From positions 1 to 34,857 of the forward strand of contig WYBA01000456.1 of NCBI GenBank assembly GCA_011526095.1: 34,857 nucleotides of DNA, written 5' to 3'. The DNA comes from Myxococcales bacterium (GTDB taxonomy: Bacteria > Myxococcota_A > Polyangia > Haliangiales > Haliangiaceae). Each line of letters opens with the position of its first letter. The first letter of the stretch is position 1. Made by a program: the position numbers and the translations under genes. The notes beneath the pieces were generated by a model. That model saw only the letters and a list, made by a program, of their open reading frames with translations, made no database searches and had not been told where the DNA came from. Positions 17,327-27,267 of this stretch are shown piece by piece.

Positions 17327-18713
17327 CGCGCCGCCGCCCGCGCCCCACGCCCAGCACCACCAGCGACAGCCCGAGCAGCGCCCACGGCGCCGGCCCGCCG
17401 CCGCCGGCGTCGCAGCAGCCCTCGGGCTCGCCGAGCTGCGACTCGGGCCAGCACACGCCGTCGTCGGCGCTGACCGCCAGGCACGCGAAGCCGTCGCCGC
17501 ACGCCGCCGGATCGGTCAACAGGCACCGCTCGGTGCAGACCTGGACGACGCCGTCGTCGCCGCACAGCCGCGACACGCAGTCGGCGTCGCGCACGCAGTC
17601 CTCGCCGAGCACGCCGGTCGGCGCGGGGTAGCTGCAGCGGCCGTCCGCGCACTGCATCCCGTCGAGGCAGGTGTCCGCGGTCGTGCACGGCTCGCCCTGG
17701 GTGACCGTGAGCGACGCGGTCCCCACGACCTCGAGGTCGTTGTACGCGCGGATCTCGACGTCGATGATCCCGTCGGGCAGGCCGTTCGCCGTGTACGAGT
17801 ACGTGTCCTTGCCGCGCTCGCCGTCCTGGACGCTCCACGGCCAGCCGTTGAGCCAGAACTCGACGCGCTTGACGATGCGCGGCTCCTCGACCTCGGCGAA
17901 CACCGAGAAGCCCGGGTTCACCATCGCGCCGTCCGCGGGGTACGGGAACGTCACCGTCGGGCCCGGCGGCAGCTCGCCCGCGCCCAGCTCCGCGGTCAGC
18001 TTGACGTGCGAGTTCTGGCGCGCGCCGCACCGGCAGTCGCGGGGCCCGTCGAACTCGCCGCACTGCGCGTTGACGTTGAGGAAGAACTTCTGGCCGCACC
18101 CGGTGAGGTAGGTCATCGGGTCGTCGCAGTCGTACTCGTGGTCGAGGCCGTAGGTGTGGCCGGCCTCGTGCGCGACGGTCGCGCACAGATCGAGCACCAG
18201 ATCCTGGCCGCCGTGGACGTTGGCGAACGCGAACGCCAGGACGTTCTGCTGCGCCGAGCAGTCGGTCGCGAGCGGCGCGATGCCGAGCGTGGTCCCGCCG
18301 AGGCCCATCTGCGACGGCGAGCCCGCGACCATCACCTCGACGTAGGGATCGCTCCCGGTCGGCTCGGTCGTGACGACCTCGACGCCGTAGGGCGCGTAGG
18401 TCTGCGCGACGCACGCGACCACGGCGTCCCACACCTCGTCGCCGTGCGTGAACTCGGTGAGCGTGGTCGGGTCGTCGGGGATCGACGAGCTGTCGTCGCG
18501 CGCGCTGTTGCCGCCCGGGGTCACGTCGCAGTCGCCGACGCAGCGGTTGAGGTACAGGAAGTCCGGGCCGGCGGCGTCGCGGCGCAGCTCGCGCGGCTGC
18601 GGCTCGACGAGGACGTAGTCGACGCCACGCGCCGACGGAGCCGCCTCCACCGCGCCGGACACGGCCGAGCTCGCGGCGACGACGAGGGCGAGCGGGACGA
18701 CGGCGCGACGCAT
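17310..18713 (-). CDS. Secreted metzincin-type zinc metalloprotease with MYXO-CTERM-like anchor
   Basis: A 467-residue exported protein with an N-terminal signal peptide. The zinc site is HEAGHTYGLDHE (182-193), a full HExxHxxGxxH motif, and Met200 in DDPMTYL is a plausible Met-turn, so it belongs to the metzincins. An Ig-like domain follows at about 250-340 (PPGPTVTFPYPADGAMVNPGFSVFAEV), then Cys-rich repeats. The C-terminus CCDAGGGGPAPWALLGLSLVVLGVGRGRRRD has the Cys/Gly/hydrophobic/Arg form of MYXO-CTERM sorting tags. It likely acts at the cell surface or after release. It overlaps the polymerase start, but a functional link is doubtful. Confidence 0.88.
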   Translation of the reverse strand: MRRAVVPLALVVAASSAVSGAVEAAPSARGVDYVLVEPQPRELRRDAAGPDFLYLNRCVGDCDVTPGGNSARDDSSSIPDDPTTLTEFTHGDEVWDAVVACVAQTYAPYGVEVVTTEPTGSDPYVEVMVAGSPSQMGLGGTTLGIAPLATDCSAQQNVLAFAFANVHGGQDLVLDLCATVAHEAGHTYGLDHEYDCDDPMTYLTGCGQKFFLNVNAQCGEFDGPRDCRCGARQNSHVKLTAELGAGELPPGPTVTFPYPADGAMVNPGFSVFAEVEEPRIVKRVEFWLNGWPWSVQDGERGKDTYSYTANGLPDGIIDVEIRAYNDLEVVGTASLTVTQGEPCTTADTCLDGMQCADGRCSYPAPTGVLGEDCVRDADCVSRLCGDDGVVQVCTERCLLTDPAACGDGFACLAVSADDGVCWPESQLGEPEGCCDAGGGGPAPWALLGLSLVVLGVGRGRRRDGRAA

Positions 18714-18723
18714 GCGTCCGACC

Positions 18724-18729
18724 AGCCTA
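18724..18729 (-). promoter_or_regulatory. Candidate -10 box (TAGGCT), metalloprotease gene
   Basis: On the minus strand TAGGCT ends 10 nt before the ATG at 18713, in the 69-bp gap after the export operon. It is the same hexamer as at 8017-8022 before the monooxygenase. Confidence 0.4.
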
Positions 18730-18782
18730 GCACCGCCCCGGCGCCTGCCCGCTGTGCTTTCGGTCGCGGCCCGGCCCCGCGG

Positions 18783-19712
18783 TCACGGCGCGGGCGCCGG
18801 CGCCGGCGCGGCCGGCGCGGCCGGGCGGACGCGCGCCGCCAGGCCGGGCTGCAGCCCGGCGCTGTCGACCAGGGCCGCGTCGACGAACACCATCTGCGAC
18901 GGCTGGTCGACCTCGGGCGAGATCTGCTCGACGACGGCGTCGACCGCGCCCTCGACCGTGTCGATCCGCGCGGTCACCCGCGCGCCCGGCGCCAGCAGGC
19001 GCGCCGCCTCGGGCACGACCGCGAACCGCAGGCGCAGCCCGCCGCCGCCGACGATCCGCACGACCGGCGCGTGCGGCCCGGTCGAGGCGCCGGCGTCGCG
19101 ATACCGCGCGCCGATCGTGCCGGCGAACGGCGCCCGCACCGCGGTCTCGCCGAGCCGCGCCTCGGCGCGGTCGACCCGCGTGCTCGCCTGCCCGACCGCG
19201 GCGCGCGCCTCGCCCGCGGCGGCCTCGGCCGCCTTGAGCGCGAACCGCGCGTCCTCGAGCACCGCGCGCGCGCTCGTGCCGTCGGCGACCGCGCGCTCCT
19301 CGCGCTCGACCCGCGCCCGCGCGCTCTGGACCTCGACCCCGGCGCGCGACGCGCTCGCGCGCGCCTCGCGGATCGCCGCGCGCGCCGACGCCAGCTCCTC
19401 GCGCAGCGGCCGCTCGTCGAGCACCGCGACGACGTCGCGCGCGGCGACGACGTCGCCGGGCCGCACCTTGACCTCGGCGAGCACGCCGTCGAACGGCGGG
19501 GCGACATCGACCGCCTCGGCCGAGGTGATCACCCCGACCCACTCGACCGGCCCTGCGTCGAGGGTGGCGGCCGGCGTCCCCGCGTCGAGGACCGCCGCCG
19601 CGGGCGCCGCGTCGGGCGCCCGCCGCGCCCCCCGCCGCTCGTCGCCGCACGCGACCACGCACGCCGCCGCGCACGCGACCGCCGCGAGCCAGCCCGCCCG
19701 CCCGCGCCTCAC
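18783..19712 (-). CDS. Lipoprotein periplasmic adaptor (RND/MFP-type) of export operon
   Basis: A 309-residue membrane-fusion protein. The GTG start at 19712 overlaps the transporter stop (GTGA, 4 nt). The signal peptide ends in VVACGDE, making Cys22 the likely lipid anchor. The rest is a typical adaptor: a barrel-sandwich half-motif VAPPFDGVLAEVKVRPGDVVAARDVVAVLDE, a long alpha-hairpin of Ala/Arg/Glu heptads (about 100-190), then the second half-motif RAPFAGTIGARYRDAGAS and a beta-barrel. It probably links the inner-membrane transporter to an outer-membrane exit duct. It is the second adaptor in this operon, which is unusual; no RND pump or TolC gene is nearby. Confidence 0.85.
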   Translation of the reverse strand: MRRGRAGWLAAVACAAACVVACGDERRGARRAPDAAPAAAVLDAGTPAATLDAGPVEWVGVITSAEAVDVAPPFDGVLAEVKVRPGDVVAARDVVAVLDERPLREELASARAAIREARASASRAGVEVQSARARVEREERAVADGTSARAVLEDARFALKAAEAAAGEARAAVGQASTRVDRAEARLGETAVRAPFAGTIGARYRDAGASTGPHAPVVRIVGGGGLRLRFAVVPEAARLLAPGARVTARIDTVEGAVDAVVEQISPEVDQPSQMVFVDAALVDSAGLQPGLAARVRPAAPAAPAPAPAP

Positions 19713-21940
19713 GACAGCCCCTCGCGCGACAGCGCCGCCTGCCCGGCCACCAGATCGTGGTAGGCGCCGCCGCGCGCCATCAGCTCGCCGTGGGTCCCGA
19801 CCTCGACGATCGCGCCCTGATCCATCACGACGATCATGTCGGCGTTGACGATCGTGCTCAGCCGGTGCGCGATCACGATCCGCGTGCACTGCAGCGCGGC
19901 CAGGCTGTCCATCACGGCGCGCTCGGTCGTCGCGTCGAGCGAGCTGGTCGCCTCGTCGAGCAGCAGGATCGCCGGGTCGTTGAGCAGCGCGCGCGCCAGC
20001 GCCAGGCGCTGGCGCTGGCCGCCGGACAGCGTCGCGCCGCCGTCGGCGATCGGCGTGTCGTAGCCCATGCCCATCGCGCGGACGTCGTCGTGGATGCACG
20101 CGCGCCGCGCCGCCGTCATCACCTTCTCGTACGGCGTCGACGGGTCGCCGAGCGCGATGTTGTCGCGGACCGAGCCGGCGAAGATGTACGGGTGCTGCGG
20201 GACGATGCCGAGCTGGCGGCGCAGCGCGCGCAGCTCGAGCTCGGCCAGGCTGTGGCCGTCGTAGAGGATGCGGCCCTCGGTCGGCCGGTACAGCCCGAGC
20301 AGGAGCTTGGCGAACGTCGACTTGCCCGAGCCCGAGCGCCCGACGACGGCCACCATCGCGCCCTGCGGCACGGTCAGGCTGACGTCCTTGACCACCAGCG
20401 GCGCGTTCGGCCCGTAGCGGAACGACAGCTCGCGCACCTCGATCTGGCCGGACAGCTTCGGCGGCACCATGCCGCCGTCGACCTGCTCCGGCTCGGCCGC
20501 GAGCACGTCCTCGATCCGGTCGATGTAGCTGCCGAGCGTCGACACCGACAGCGCGCTCTCGACCAGCACGTCGAGCGGCGTGAGGAACCCCAGCGCCATG
20601 CCGTTGACCGCGAGCATCGTGCCCAGGCTGATCTTGCCGTCGAGCACCAGCAGCGCGCCGTAGCCGAGCAGCAGCATCGGGCCGGCGGCGGTCAGCACCG
20701 AGCGCAGCGCGCCGATCACCGCGTCGAGGCGCCCGCGGGTCAGCGCGACGTTGAGCTCGTCGACGTAAAGGTTGCTCCAGTGCTGGACCGCGCGGCGCTC
20801 GGCGCCCGCGACCTTGAGGCTCTCGATCCCGGCGAGCATCTGCACCAGGTACGACGAGGCGCGCGCCTGCGACTCGAGATCCTGCGACATCAGCTCGCGG
20901 ACGCGGCGCCGCGCCGACACCCACACCAGCACCTGCACCGCGCCCAGGCCGAGCGCCACCAGCGCCAGCTCCGGCGCGAGCAGGAACGCCAGCACGAGGT
21001 AGAGGATCACCAGCGTGCCGTCGAGCAGCGACGCGAGCAGCGCGGTGGTGAGGCGCTCGCGGATCGCGGTGTTGCCCGACACGCGCATCATCAGATCGCC
21101 GGTCGAGCGGTGCTGGAAGAACGCGTAGGGCAGCGACACCATGTGGTCGAGGAAGCCCAGCGTCATCCGCGTGTCGAGCCGCGTCCGCAGCTCGAGCAGC
21201 AGGTGCGCGCGGATCAGGTTGGACAGCAGCAGCACCAGCAGCACGCCGCCGAGCCCGACCGCGACGATCGTCATCAGGTCGCGGTCGGCGCGCGGCACGA
21301 CGCGGTCGACGACCATGCCGGTCAAGACCGGCATCGCCAGCGCCAGCACGCGCAGCGCGACCGACACGGTCAGCACCCGCGCGAGCAGGCCCTTCTGGGC
21401 GAAGATCATCTTCGTATAGCGGCTCAGCGAGCCGCCGGTGAGCTTCTCGGCGGCCAGCGGCGCCGCCGGCTCGAGCACCAGCGCGACGCCGGTGAACGAC
21501 TTGCGGAACCGCGCCATCGGCACGGTGCGGCGGCCGTGGCCGGGGTCGACGATCACCACGCCGCCGCGCACGACGCGCTCGAACACGACGAAGTGGTTGA
21601 ACTCCCAGTGGAGGATCGTCGCCGGCGGCAGGTGGCGCAGGTCCTCGACCTCGAGCCGCAGCCCGCGCCCGCGCAGCCCCAGCTCCTCGGCGCCGCGCAG
21701 GATCTGCTGCATGTCGACGCCGTCGCGCCCCGAGCCGACGGCCGAGCGCACCGCGTCGAGCCGCAGGTCCTTGCCCCAGTAGCGGATCACCATCGACAGG
21801 CAGGCGGCGCCGCAGTCGGCGGCCTCCATCTGCGCGACGTACGGGACGCGGCGGCCGCGGCGCTGCAGCCGCGCCAGCGCCGGGAAGTCGACCGGCTCGT
21901 CGGCGACGGGCTCGCCGCCTGGGGTGCCTGGCGTCGCCAT
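19709..21940 (-). CDS. Peptidase C39-containing ABC exporter (PCAT/bacteriocin type)
   Basis: A 743-residue fusion of protease, membrane and ATPase domains. The N-terminal C39 peptidase has Cys43 in QMEAADCGAACLSMVI, His116 in EFNHFVVF and Asp132 in VVIVDPGHG, so the triad is intact. Such peptidases cut leader peptides after double-glycine sites during export. A six-helix ABC membrane domain spans about 180-470. The ATPase has Walker A GRSGSGKST (534-542), signature LSGGQ (638-642) and Walker B ILLLDEATS. The start ATG overlaps the stop of the upstream gene by 1 nt (TAATG). The cargo is expected to be a peptide with a GG leader, possibly modified by the LanC enzyme encoded upstream. Confidence 0.95.
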   Translation of the reverse strand: MATPGTPGGEPVADEPVDFPALARLQRRGRRVPYVAQMEAADCGAACLSMVIRYWGKDLRLDAVRSAVGSGRDGVDMQQILRGAEELGLRGRGLRLEVEDLRHLPPATILHWEFNHFVVFERVVRGGVVIVDPGHGRRTVPMARFRKSFTGVALVLEPAAPLAAEKLTGGSLSRYTKMIFAQKGLLARVLTVSVALRVLALAMPVLTGMVVDRVVPRADRDLMTIVAVGLGGVLLVLLLSNLIRAHLLLELRTRLDTRMTLGFLDHMVSLPYAFFQHRSTGDLMMRVSGNTAIRERLTTALLASLLDGTLVILYLVLAFLLAPELALVALGLGAVQVLVWVSARRRVRELMSQDLESQARASSYLVQMLAGIESLKVAGAERRAVQHWSNLYVDELNVALTRGRLDAVIGALRSVLTAAGPMLLLGYGALLVLDGKISLGTMLAVNGMALGFLTPLDVLVESALSVSTLGSYIDRIEDVLAAEPEQVDGGMVPPKLSGQIEVRELSFRYGPNAPLVVKDVSLTVPQGAMVAVVGRSGSGKSTFAKLLLGLYRPTEGRILYDGHSLAELELRALRRQLGIVPQHPYIFAGSVRDNIALGDPSTPYEKVMTAARRACIHDDVRAMGMGYDTPIADGGATLSGGQRQRLALARALLNDPAILLLDEATSSLDATTERAVMDSLAALQCTRIVIAHRLSTIVNADMIVVMDQGAIVEVGTHGELMARGGAYHDLVAGQAALSREGLS

Positions 21941-23745
21941 TACAGCCTCTTCAGTCCCGGGATCAGCGCGTGGATCACGCGCTCGGAGTCGACCTCGACC
22001 TCGACCGTGCCGGTCATGCCGTCGACGAACCGGTAGACCTCGCCGTCGGCCTCGAACTCGGGCGGCAGCTGCGCGCGGACGAGCACGACCGGCCCGCCGA
22101 GCGGCACGCTGTCGCCGATCCGCCCGAGGTAGCGGCGCGCCTCCTCGGGGCCGAGCGCCTCGATCGCGATCGCCTCGACCGCGAGGTCCTGGTAGGCGTG
22201 GGCGTAGCCGTGCAGCTCGAGCCGCATCCGCTGGCCGGGCTCCAGCCGCGGGCGGTCGCCGCCCGGCAGGAACGCGACGACCTCGACCGCGCTGGCGGCG
22301 TCGACGACCGAGGCGACGACGTCGCCGGGCTCGACCCGCTGCCCGGCGCGGACGCGGACGTCGCCGACGACGCCGGAGGCCGGGGCGCGGACCACGCGCT
22401 CGTCGAGCGCCGCGCGCGCGCGCTCGAGCTCCAGCCGCAGCCGCGCCACCGCCTCGCCGGTCGACGGATCGGTCGGCGCGAGCAGCCGCTCGCGCAGCCG
22501 CGCCTCGAGCTCGCGCGCCAGCCGATCGACGTCGCCGCCCTGCATCGTCTGATCGAGCGTCGCGACGACGTCGCCGGCCGCGACCCGCGCGCCGGGCTCG
22601 ACCTCGAGCGACGCGATGCTGCCCGAGGTGCGCACCGAGACCTCGGTGCGCGCCTCCATCCGCACGATCGCCGGCCCGCGCGACCACGTCCGGACGCGCC
22701 CCTCGACGAGGAACACCGCGGCGGCGACGAACACCAGCACCAGCCCCCAGTACGCCCACCGGATCCACGTCGGCGCGACGCGGACGACGTCGCCCCACCG
22801 GCGCTCGCCGTAGGCGTCCATCGCCTCCTTGCGGAACAGCTCGTCGCCGCGCGCCTCCTCGAGGTACGCCGACGCCTCGACGTGGTGCGCGAGCTGCTCG
22901 AGCAGCGGCCCCGCGAGCGAGGCGAACGCCTGCACCGTCGCGACGTCGCCGTCGTCGAACGGCGGGCGCCCGCCCGGCCGCACCGCGACGATCACGGCGT
23001 GGACGTCGCGATCGGCGCCGATCACCGGCACGGCGAGCAGGCGATCGTCGCCGCGCCCCGCCGGATCGTCGAGCGACTGGAACCACCGCGGGTCGTCCTG
23101 CGCGCGCTCGGCGACGACCGGCGCGCCGGTGCGCGCCGCCCACCCGACAGCGCCGCGGTCAGCGCGGCGATCGTCGCCGTCCGCGGCCGCGCGCTCGGCC
23201 GACCACACCTCGCCGGCGGCGGCGTCGACGAACAGGCAGTGGACGCGCGCCGCGCCGACGAGATCGCCGACCGCGGTGACCGCGGCGGTCTCGGCCGCGC
23301 GCAGATCCGCCGCGGCGGCGAGCTTGCGCGACGCGGCGAACGCGCGCTCGCGGCGACGCGCCTCGTCGGCGTCGAGCTCGCGGTGGATCTCCGCCGCGCC
23401 GGCCGGGCGCCCCCACGCCAGGCTGACCAGCAGCAGCGCCAGGTGCGACGGATCCGCGCCGCGCTTGATCACGAACGCGACGCGCGGGTCGTGCGGCACG
23501 CGCTTGGGATCGCCCAGGCGCACGCACGGCACCTTGATCGCCGCGGCCTCGAGCTGCCCGAGCAGGTCGCCGGCGGTGCCGTCGAGCAGCTCGCGCCCGA
23601 CCGTGATCACCGAGGCGCGCGGCGCCAGCGCCAGCGCGTCGTCGATCGAGACGCTGGCGACGACCTCGATCGCGTCGCCGAGGGCGCGCCGCAGCCAGGC
23701 GGCGTCCTCCGCCTCCGCGCTCGCGACCAGGACCTTGACCTTCAC
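21940..23745 (-). CDS. Receiver-like/GAF/HlyD fusion: sensor-linked membrane-fusion protein
   Basis: A 601-residue protein of unusual architecture. Residues 1-110 resemble a response-regulator receiver fold (MKVKVLVASAEAEDAAWLRR start, then VPCVRLGD and FVIKRGA), but the usual phospho-acceptor Asp near residue 53 is replaced (SVITVGREL). A GAF domain follows (about 145-285: RGAVGWAARTGAPVVAE, DDPRWFQSLDD). A transmembrane helix lies at 327-347. The C-terminal part is HlyD-like, with barrel-sandwich halves at about 370-398 and 450-482 and a short hairpin. The cytoplasmic sensor is thus fused to the periplasmic adaptor that partners the C39 exporter. GTG start; 12 nt after the LanC gene. Confidence 0.85.
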   Translation of the reverse strand: MKVKVLVASAEAEDAAWLRRALGDAIEVVASVSIDDALALAPRASVITVGRELLDGTAGDLLGQLEAAAIKVPCVRLGDPKRVPHDPRVAFVIKRGADPSHLALLLVSLAWGRPAGAAEIHRELDADEARRRERAFAASRKLAAAADLRAAETAAVTAVGDLVGAARVHCLFVDAAAGEVWSAERAAADGDDRRADRGAVGWAARTGAPVVAERAQDDPRWFQSLDDPAGRGDDRLLAVPVIGADRDVHAVIVAVRPGGRPPFDDGDVATVQAFASLAGPLLEQLAHHVEASAYLEEARGDELFRKEAMDAYGERRWGDVVRVAPTWIRWAYWGLVLVFVAAAVFLVEGRVRTWSRGPAIVRMEARTEVSVRTSGSIASLEVEPGARVAAGDVVATLDQTMQGGDVDRLARELEARLRERLLAPTDPSTGEAVARLRLELERARAALDERVVRAPASGVVGDVRVRAGQRVEPGDVVASVVDAASAVEVVAFLPGGDRPRLEPGQRMRLELHGYAHAYQDLAVEAIAIEALGPEEARRYLGRIGDSVPLGGPVVLVRAQLPPEFEADGEVYRFVDGMTGTVEVEVDSERVIHALIPGLKRL

Positions 23746-23757
23746 GGGCGCCCCAGC

Positions 23758-25050
23758 CTACCGCGGGTCGATCGTCGGCGGAACCACCGGCGCGGCCCCG
23801 AGCGGCGGCACGTCGACCAGCAGCATGCGGTCCCACGCCGGCTCGACGTCGCTGCACGCCGCGAGCAGCGCCAGCCCGACGCCGGCGGCGCCAGTGAGCA
23901 GGCCGGGCTCGGCCTCCCAGCTCTCGACGCCGTCGTCCATCCGCCGCGTCGGGAACCCGGCGACGCCGTCGTCGCGCCGCATCGCGAGCGTGCGGTCGAT
24001 CCACCGCGCCGCCGCGACCGAGATCGCCGGCTCGTGCGTCGCGTGCGCCAGCCGCAGCAGCGCGTGGGCGACGCCGGCGGCGCCGTGGCACAGGCCGGTG
24101 TCGAGCACGCCCGAGCTGGCGAACGGCCGCGCCGCCATCATCCGGCCCAGCGCGACCGCCTCGGCGTCGAGCGCGGCGTCACCGGTGGCGCGCGCCGCCA
24201 GCAGCAGCGGCAGCGCGACGCCTGGATCGCCGTAGCACCACGCCAGCCGCGACGGCTCGGAGCCCGCGCCGCGCCCACGCCACGCCGGGAACCGCGCGGT
24301 CGCCTCGGGCTCCGCCGGCACCGGCGCCGCGGCGCGCAGCCACGCGATCCCGCCGTCGGCGAGCGGCCGCGCGCGCCCGGGCTCGATCCCGGCGCGAACG
24401 TAGTGCGCCATCAGCCCGACGACGCCCGGGATGCCGTGCGCCAGCCCGAGGTTGTAGTAGCCGTCGGGGCAGATCTCGCGCTGCCACGCGGGCAAGAGCT
24501 CCGGCGGCGTGTACCAGGCCAGCCCGCCGAGCTCCGGGTCCGGCGCGGCGAGCGCCTCGAGCTGCTCGAGCACGCGCGTCGCCAGCGGCGTCGAGCCGCG
24601 CTCGATCGCGTAGACGCCCAGCCCCGCCAGCCCCGAGATCAGATCGTAGTCGCCGCGCCACGGCTCGACCGCGAGCACCTCCGCGAGCGCCTCGTCGATC
24701 ACGCCGAGCGCCTCCTCGGCCTCCTCGCCGCCGGCGAGGTGCGCGACCGCGAAGCCCACGCCCGCGATCCCGCCCCACAGCCCCGGCCCGCGCACGCCGT
24801 CGGCGAGCCGCCCGACCGCGCGGTCGAGCCAGGCGGCGGCGCCCTCGCCAGCGCGGTCCGTCAGGTCTGTCAGCTCCGGCAGGTCCGCCTGCACGACGTA
24901 GGACAAGAGCGTCGCGATGCCCGGATCGTCGACGTACGGGCCGGGGAACGCCTCGGGGTCGACCAGCGCGAGCGTGATGTCGCGGATCGCGCCGAGCGCG
25001 CGCTCGCGCGGCTCGCCATCGAGGATCGGCGTCCAGCCTGGGGGCGTCAC
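23758..25050 (-). CDS. lanC: LanC-type lanthionine cyclase
   Basis: A 430-residue protein with the repeated GxxG alpha/alpha-barrel of LanC. The zinc ligands of the family are present: Cys272 in WCYGDPG, and Cys321 and His322 in LCHGAAG. The catalytic His205 in GLAHGIPG and Asp136 in YDLISGLAG correspond to NisC His212 and Asp141. LanC enzymes add Cys thiols to dehydroalanine or dehydrobutyrine to form lanthionine rings. No LanB-type dehydratase or precursor peptide is found here, so the partner must be elsewhere, or the enzyme acts like LanCL proteins on other dehydroamino acid substrates. The start is the GTG at 25050. It is the first gene of the export operon, 78 bp after norR. Confidence 0.92.
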   Translation of the reverse strand: MTPPGWTPILDGEPRERALGAIRDITLALVDPEAFPGPYVDDPGIATLLSYVVQADLPELTDLTDRAGEGAAAWLDRAVGRLADGVRGPGLWGGIAGVGFAVAHLAGGEEAEEALGVIDEALAEVLAVEPWRGDYDLISGLAGLGVYAIERGSTPLATRVLEQLEALAAPDPELGGLAWYTPPELLPAWQREICPDGYYNLGLAHGIPGVVGLMAHYVRAGIEPGRARPLADGGIAWLRAAAPVPAEPEATARFPAWRGRGAGSEPSRLAWCYGDPGVALPLLLAARATGDAALDAEAVALGRMMAARPFASSGVLDTGLCHGAAGVAHALLRLAHATHEPAISVAAARWIDRTLAMRRDDGVAGFPTRRMDDGVESWEAEPGLLTGAAGVGLALLAACSDVEPAWDRMLLVDVPPLGAAPVVPPTIDPR

Positions 25051-25128
25051 GAGTCGCTCTTACCACGCGGCCCGCGCGAGACGGTGGCAACCGGCGGCAG
25101 CGCGCGGCGCCCGAGCGGACGGGCGAGC

Positions 25129-26703
<1,575 letters not shown>

Positions 26704-26728
26704 GCGCGCGCCAGGGCCGCCGCCCGTG

Positions 26729-26744
26729 CGGCCCGCGGCTTGCT
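26729..26744 (+). promoter_or_regulatory. Sigma54 (-24/-12) promoter for the hemerythrin genes
   Basis: CGGCCCG-CGGC-TTGCT compares with the consensus TGGCACG-N4-TTGCW, differing only at two bases of the -24 half. GG is at 26730-26731 and GC at 26742-26743 with the required 10-bp spacing. Predicted transcription start is about 26755, only 2 nt before the GTG at 26757. Confidence 0.7.
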
Positions 26745-26756
26745 TTGCTGGGAGGC

Positions 26757-27236
26757 GTGACGAGCACGTCCTCCACCACCGTGGTCGGCCGCTGGGACGA
26801 GGCCCCGCTCGGGGACCTCATCGACCACCTCGTCACGGCGTACCACCGGCCGCTGGTCCGCGCGCTGGCGACCCTGCCGCGGCACGCACGCGGCGCGGTC
26901 GGGCCGGACTTCGCCGGCCGCGTCGAGGAGCTGCGCGAGCTGCTGGTCGAGCACATGCGGCGCGAGGAGGAGCTCGTGTTCCCGTGGCTCCGCCGCCCCC
27001 GGCCGGGCGGCGCCGAGCTGCTGGTCCACCTGCTCGAGCACGAGCACGGCGACACGCTGCGCCGCGTGCGCGTGCTGCGGGCCGAGGTCGCCGCGCGCGC
27101 GCGGGTCGCGCCGCGCGCGGCCCGCGCGCTGTCCGCCCGGCTGCGCCGGCTCGAGCGCGGGCTCGACGCGCACATCCTGCTCGAGAACCGCGTGCTGTTC
27201 CCGCGCGCGCTCGCCGCCGCCCCGTGGGCCGGCTGA
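26757..27236 (+). CDS. Hemerythrin-domain protein, RIC/YtfE-like
   Basis: A 159-residue di-iron HHE protein. The sequence PLGDLIDHLVTAYHRPLVRAL, then LLVEHMRREEELVFPWL, LLEHEHGDTLRR and LDAHILLENRVLFPRAL gives the His/Glu set and order of the C-terminal domain of RIC (YtfE/ScdA), which repairs iron-sulfur clusters damaged by NO. The N-terminal ScdA domain with its Cys pair is missing. The GTG at 26757 has GGAGG only 1 nt upstream and the predicted sigma54 transcription start 2 nt upstream; GTG 26781 is an alternative that would still keep all metal ligands. First gene of a two-gene plus-strand unit, divergent from norR. Confidence 0.85.
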   Translation: MTSTSSTTVVGRWDEAPLGDLIDHLVTAYHRPLVRALATLPRHARGAVGPDFAGRVEELRELLVEHMRREEELVFPWLRRPRPGGAELLVHLLEHEHGDTLRRVRVLRAEVAARARVAPRAARALSARLRRLERGLDAHILLENRVLFPRALAAAPWAG

Positions 27237-27267
27237 GCGCCCGTTCACCCCTCACCCAGGAGCCACG

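Noticed and set aside
25051..25128. A lanthipeptide precursor gene between norR and lanC
   Set aside because: The 78-bp gap is too short and no open frame with a GG leader and Cys/Ser/Thr core is seen there or in the other operon gaps.
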